Part shown: in pieces, positions 5,978-8,623 of the stretch
Position numbering within the stretch: position 1 is the first letter of the stretch
How the letters are laid out: each line of letters begins with the position of its first letter
From: Oscillospiraceae bacterium
GTDB lineage: Bacteria > Bacillota > Clostridia > Saccharofermentanales > Saccharofermentanaceae
DNA: 8,623 bases
Assembly: GCA_902767145.1 (NCBI GenBank)
Contig: CACXGG010000144.1
Span: 1-8,623, forward strand
Direction: 5' to 3'
Program-made: the position numbers and the translations under genes
The notes under the pieces: generated by a model
What the model was told of the DNA's origin: nothing
Databases searched by the model: none
The model's input: only the letters and a program-made list of their open reading frames with translations

Positions 5978-7180
5978 ATGTCTGGTATATTAGATGTTTT
6001 TAAGGGAAAGTCCGACGGGAGGGTCGGCACTCCCGCAGTCGGATTATCTGTATCCGGCGAGAACGGTTCAAACAGCAACAACACATCATCCAAAGGCGAC
6101 AACATATCTGCTATAGATAACCCGGCGGCTAATTACGCCAGGGAGCGTGCCGCTGCCGCAAAGGCCCAGATCGAGGCCCGTAAGGCAATGGAGGAAGCAA
6201 GAAGAGCAGCGTCTGCCAAGAAGGACGAGGTTAAGGATCCCAAGGATAATAAGCCCGTTACAGAGAACAAGCCTGTTACGGATAATAAGCCCGTAGGTCT
6301 TAAGCCGCCCATCAAGAGACCCCCTTCTGCATCCATCAATCATGCTGCAGCAGTTGCAGCAGGTGCAGTTGGATCCACCGCATCCCCCGGACGCCCCGGC
6401 GGATCCACATCTGCCACTAAGTCAGCTGCTACCCTTGCAGCCGAGAAGGCTAAACTTGAATACAATCAGGCTAAGATCCGTGAGGACCGCGCCGTTAAGC
6501 AGGCCGAGGAAGCCGCTGCCAAGGCTGAGGAAGCCAAGCAGGCAGTAGAGAAAGCCACCACAGTCCGTGAGGAAGCCATCAAGTCCGAGGAGGAAGCCAA
6601 GAAGAAGGCTACCGCTGCCGAGGACGATTACTTCGCAGCCCTTGCAGCTGCCGAAGAGGCCCAGGCTGAATCCAACAGAGCTGAGGAAGCTGCTAAGATC
6701 GCTGCAGAGAAGGCTGCCGAGGCCATGAAGATCGCTCATCAGAAGAAGACTGAGCAGGAAGCAAGACAGACAGCAGTAAGAGCAGAAGAGAGAGCAAGGA
6801 TCGCCGCAGAGGAATTCGAGGAAGAAGCCAAGAACGCCGCTACCCATGCCGAAGAACTTGCTAAGAGCACTGCCGAGAAGGCTGAAGAAGCCAAGGCTGA
6901 GACAAAGACAGCTGAGGAGGCTTATTCCCTGGCCAACAAGAAGAAGGTCGAAGAGGACGGCAGGATCGCTGCCCAGAAGGCTGAACAGGAAGCACAGGCT
7001 GCTGCCGCCAAGGCAAGAGAAAAGGCTGAAGCTGCTGCCAAGAGAGCTGAGGAAGCCATGGCTGCCGCCAAGAAGGCCGAGGAGGAAGCAAGAGCTGCTG
7101 CCGAGATGGCTGAGGAGGAAGCCCGCAGGGCTAAAGAGCTGGCCGAAGAGAAGGCTAAGCTTGAATCCATGACAGAGTAA
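5978..7180 (+). CDS. Ala/Glu/Lys-rich long coiled-coil protein of unknown function
   Basis: I do not recognise this 400-residue protein. Its parts are: a short N-terminus (MSGILDVFKG) with a mildly amphipathic look; a Ser/Asn/Gly-rich stretch (20-48); a short Ala/Arg/Lys/Glu helix (49-86); three NKPV hexapeptide units (90-107); a Pro-rich and then Gly/Ser/Ala-rich linker (108-148); and from residue 149 to the last residue 252 residues with no proline and one glycine. The last part divides into exactly 36 heptads, with Ala at the third position in 25 of them, including the first 15 in a row. This predicts an alanine-type coiled coil or single long helix of roughly 37 nm. There is no signal peptide, transmembrane segment or sorting motif, so it is probably cytoplasmic. 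It resembles TolA-like helical rods only in composition. It has its own strong promoter, with repeats upstream, and its own terminator, so it is likely monocistronic. A cytoskeletal, scaffolding or surface-associated role is conceivable but unsupported. Confidence 0.88.
   Translation: MSGILDVFKGKSDGRVGTPAVGLSVSGENGSNSNNTSSKGDNISAIDNPAANYARERAAAAKAQIEARKAMEEARRAASAKKDEVKDPKDNKPVTENKPVTDNKPVGLKPPIKRPPSASINHAAAVAAGAVGSTASPGRPGGSTSATKSAATLAAEKAKLEYNQAKIREDRAVKQAEEAAAKAEEAKQAVEKATTVREEAIKSEEEAKKKATAAEDDYFAALAAAEEAQAESNRAEEAAKIAAEKAAEAMKIAHQKKTEQEARQTAVRAEERARIAAEEFEEEAKNAATHAEELAKSTAEKAEEAKAETKTAEEAYSLANKKKVEEDGRIAAQKAEQEAQAAAAKAREKAEAAAKRAEEAMAAAKKAEEEARAAAEMAEEEARRAKELAEEKAKLESMTE
6245..6298 (+). 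repeat. Three 18-bp tandem units encoding (D/E)NKPV(T/G)
   Basis: The units encode DNKPVT, ENKPVT and DNKPVG (residues 90-107). The first and third share the identical 14 bases GATAATAAGCCCGT; the middle one differs at synonymous and D/E positions. They form a charged Pro-containing spacer between the two helical parts and could vary in copy number between strains. Confidence 0.8.
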
Positions 7181-7211
7181 GTCATGACTTATACGATCTA
7201 AATGGTACTGA

Positions 7212-7240
7212 GCCGGTCTTAGGACCGGCCTTATCTTTTA
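7212..7240 (+). terminator. Intrinsic terminator after the coiled-coil gene
   Basis: GCCGGTC (7212-7218) pairs perfectly with GACCGGC (7223-7229) around a TTAG loop. It is followed by CTTATCTTTT, a somewhat interrupted T-tract. It lies 32 bases after the TAA at 7178-7180 and separates this gene from the permease. Confidence 0.75.
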
Positions 7241-7260
7241 TAAGTGGTTTCAACGGGAAT

Positions 7261-7287
7261 GGAAAAGGGTCTCCCCTCTCCTTTTCC
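7261..7287 (+). other. Hairpin in the leader of the purine permease gene
   Basis: GGAAAAGG (7261-7268) can pair with CCTTTTCC (7280-7287) around an 11-base pyrimidine-rich loop. No T-tract follows (an A-rich run does), so it is not a standard terminator. The right arm overlaps the 10-bp palindrome TTTCCGGAAA (7283-7292). I could not match the leader to the purine riboswitch core, and no clear promoter is visible between 7240 and the ribosome binding site at 7310. It could be a regulatory RNA element, a protein site or chance. Confidence 0.4.
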
Positions 7288-7320
7288 GGAAACAATAAAA
7301 AACATCCGCAGGAGGATCGT

Positions 7321-8623
7321 ATGGAAAAGCTTTTTCATCTAAAGGAAAACGGAACTACCGTCCGTACGGAGATCGTGGCTGGTCTTACCACTTTCATGAC
7401 GATGGCTTATATCATCGCCCTGAACCCGAATCTCCTCACAGGTTTTGGAGCAGAGGGGCAGGACCTTTGGAACGGTGTTTTCCTTGCAACATGTATCGCA
7501 TCAGCCATCGGTACATTTGCCATGGCCTTCATGGCGAACAAACCATTTGTTATGGCTCCCGGAATGGGTCTTAACAGTTTCTTCGCGGTAGTTGTCACAA
7601 ATATCGCGGCAATGACGAGCATGACTTATCTTGAAGGTTTCAGGAGTGCGCTCGTTATCATCTTTATAGAGGGTATCATCTTTATCATCCTCTCCATCCT
7701 TAACATCCGTGAAAAGATAGTTCAGGCTATCCCCCTTGGCGTCCGTCTCGGTATCGGACCCGCCATCGGCCTTATGCTCATGAACATCGGTTTCGGATCA
7801 AATGTAAGCCTCTATTCCGAGGCAGGCGGACCCTTCTATGCAATGCGTGACTTCTTCGGTTCACTTACGGCCAAGTTCGCCAAGGATACCATGGGATCCG
7901 GTTACAGCATCATGGTCCTTTCAGTAGTAACGATGTTCGTAGGACTCTTCGTCATCATCGCCCTTGACCACAGGAAGGTCAAAGGTTCAGTCCTTTACGG
8001 AATGCTGGTGGCTTCAGTCCTCTACTGGATCTGCGAGGCAGTATTCTTCAAGACCAACCCCTTCGAGAGCCTGAAGACGGCTTCCTTCGTTCCTCCTTTC
8101 CACGATATGGTGGAGACGACCCTCTTCAAGCTTGATTTCCAGGGTCTTTTCCAGATCGGATGGTTCACCATCATCACTCTTATAATCACTTTCTGCATCA
8201 TCGACATGTTCGATACCATCGGAACTCTCGTCGGTACCGCATCACGTGCCAAGATGCTGGATAAGGACGGCAATATGCCCAAGATGAAGCAGGCCCTCCT
8301 TTCCGACGCCATCGGTACAGTAACCGGTTCCCTTTCCGGTACCTCCACTGTCACCACCTTCGTAGAGTCTGCATCAGGTGTCGAGGCAGGCGGACGCACA
8401 GGTCTTACAGCTGTCACCGCAGGTATCATGTTCCTGCTGTGCATGTTCATCGCACCTCTGGCAGCCATCATCCCGGCTCCCGCCACATCATCGGCTCTCA
8501 TCTATGTCGGTATCCTGATGTTCTGTAACCTCAAGGAAGTCGACTTCAGCGATTTCTCACAGCTTGCACCGGTATCCATCATGATCCTGGCAATGCCCGT
8601 CTCCGGTTCCATCGGACACGGTA
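7321..8623 (+). CDS. NCS2/AzgA-type purine (guanine/hypoxanthine) permease, 3' end outside window
   Basis: A multi-pass membrane transporter expected to import guanine, hypoxanthine or related purines with a cation gradient, like PbuG/PbuO and AzgA. The frame is open for 434 codons to the right edge; by comparison with the family about 40-60 residues are missing. Signature segments: GLTTFMTMAYIIALNP (21-36), FVMAPGMGLNSFF (76-88), CIIDMFDTIGTLVG (292-305), SDAIGTVTGSLSGTST (328-343) and VESASGVEAGGRTGLTAV (348-365). Hydrophobic helices occur throughout. AGGAGG (7310-7315) lies 5 bases before the ATG, a strong start. The exact substrate cannot be read from sequence, and AzgA relatives also include adenine transporters. 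The gene is downstream of the terminator of the coiled-coil gene; its own promoter was not found. Confidence 0.93.
   Translation, partial: MEKLFHLKENGTTVRTEIVAGLTTFMTMAYIIALNPNLLTGFGAEGQDLWNGVFLATCIASAIGTFAMAFMANKPFVMAPGMGLNSFFAVVVTNIAAMTSMTYLEGFRSALVIIFIEGIIFIILSILNIREKIVQAIPLGVRLGIGPAIGLMLMNIGFGSNVSLYSEAGGPFYAMRDFFGSLTAKFAKDTMGSGYSIMVLSVVTMFVGLFVIIALDHRKVKGSVLYGMLVASVLYWICEAVFFKTNPFESLKTASFVPPFHDMVETTLFKLDFQGLFQIGWFTIITLIITFCIIDMFDTIGTLVGTASRAKMLDKDGNMPKMKQALLSDAIGTVTGSLSGTSTVTTFVESASGVEAGGRTGLTAVTAGIMFLLCMFIAPLAAIIPAPATSSALIYVGILMFCNLKEVDFSDFSQLAPVSIMILAMPVSGSIGHG

Noticed and set aside
5959..6003. Small 14-codon frame MKQVGENVWYIRCF overlapping the start of the coiled-coil gene
   Set aside because: It is out of frame with the main gene and has no ribosome binding site; the AGGTGGGGG that follows its ATG serves the 5978 start.
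5794..6105. N-terminal extension of the lipase frame by 104 residues
   Set aside because: It would cross the divergent promoter and the start of the coiled-coil gene, has no ribosome binding site at 6105 and no lipase-like sequence. A -10 box and AGGGAG precede the ATG at 5793.
6422..7185. Several open frames of 68-141 codons in other frames of the coiled-coil gene
   Set aside because: They are Ser/Leu/Ala- or Arg/Pro-rich products of the repetitive GAGGAAGCC-like codons. The plus-strand frame from 5978 has the promoter, ribosome binding site and heptad pattern.
7181..7320. Purine riboswitch before the purine permease
   Set aside because: I looked for the conserved loop and junction bases and did not find them; the two hairpins present have other layouts.
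8022..8501. A 159-codon minus-strand open frame
   Set aside because: It is antisense to the highly conserved part of the permease and has no independent support.

Overview
The window reads as chromosomal DNA of an anaerobic Gram-positive bacterium of the Bacillota, most likely a Lachnospiraceae-type Clostridium relative of intermediate GC. This is inferred from strong AGGAGG-like ribosome binding sites, TTGAAA/TATAAT promoters, protein style (a Cache-type hybrid kinase, a cobalamin-independent methionine synthase next to a short MetF) and codon choice. It rests on no marker gene. There are no rRNA or tRNA genes, no mobile element and no CRISPR array.

Layout. Positions 2-1372 (+) hold the C-terminal 456 residues of methionine synthase MetE, cut by the left edge. 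Three bases later comes metF (1376-2236, +). Together they make and use 5-methyl-tetrahydrofolate for methionine synthesis. Two bases after the metF stop, on the opposite strand, ends a large hybrid sensor histidine kinase (2239-4893, -) with the order TM, dCache, TM, HisKA, HATPase, receiver, Hpt. Upstream of it on the same strand is an alpha/beta-hydrolase of the bacterial lipase type (4963-5793, -). Both minus-strand starts given here are shorter than the longest open frames, because a ribosome binding site and a -10 box precede each internal ATG.

The intergenic stretch 5794-5977 is a divergent control region. It has a -10 box for the lipase, an 18-bp dyad, a pair of 9-bp direct repeats spaced exactly 11 bp, and a near-consensus promoter for the rightward gene. 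That gene (5978-7180, +) encodes an unrecognised 400-residue Ala/Glu/Lys-rich protein whose last 252 residues form a proline-free run of 36 heptads. A hairpin terminator follows. After a leader containing a second hairpin comes a purine permease of the NCS2/AzgA type (7321 to the right edge, +), cut before its C-terminus.

How the genes may connect. MetE and MetF are a clear metabolic pair. The kinase's Cache domain carries residues R-x-W-Y, Y-x-D and a distal D spaced as in the amino-acid-binding dCache motif, so an amino-acid signal next to a methionine operon is an attractive but unproven idea. The most unusual items are that sensor motif, the Ala-coil protein of unknown function with its repeat-flanked promoter, and the cytosolic lipase transcribed divergently from it.
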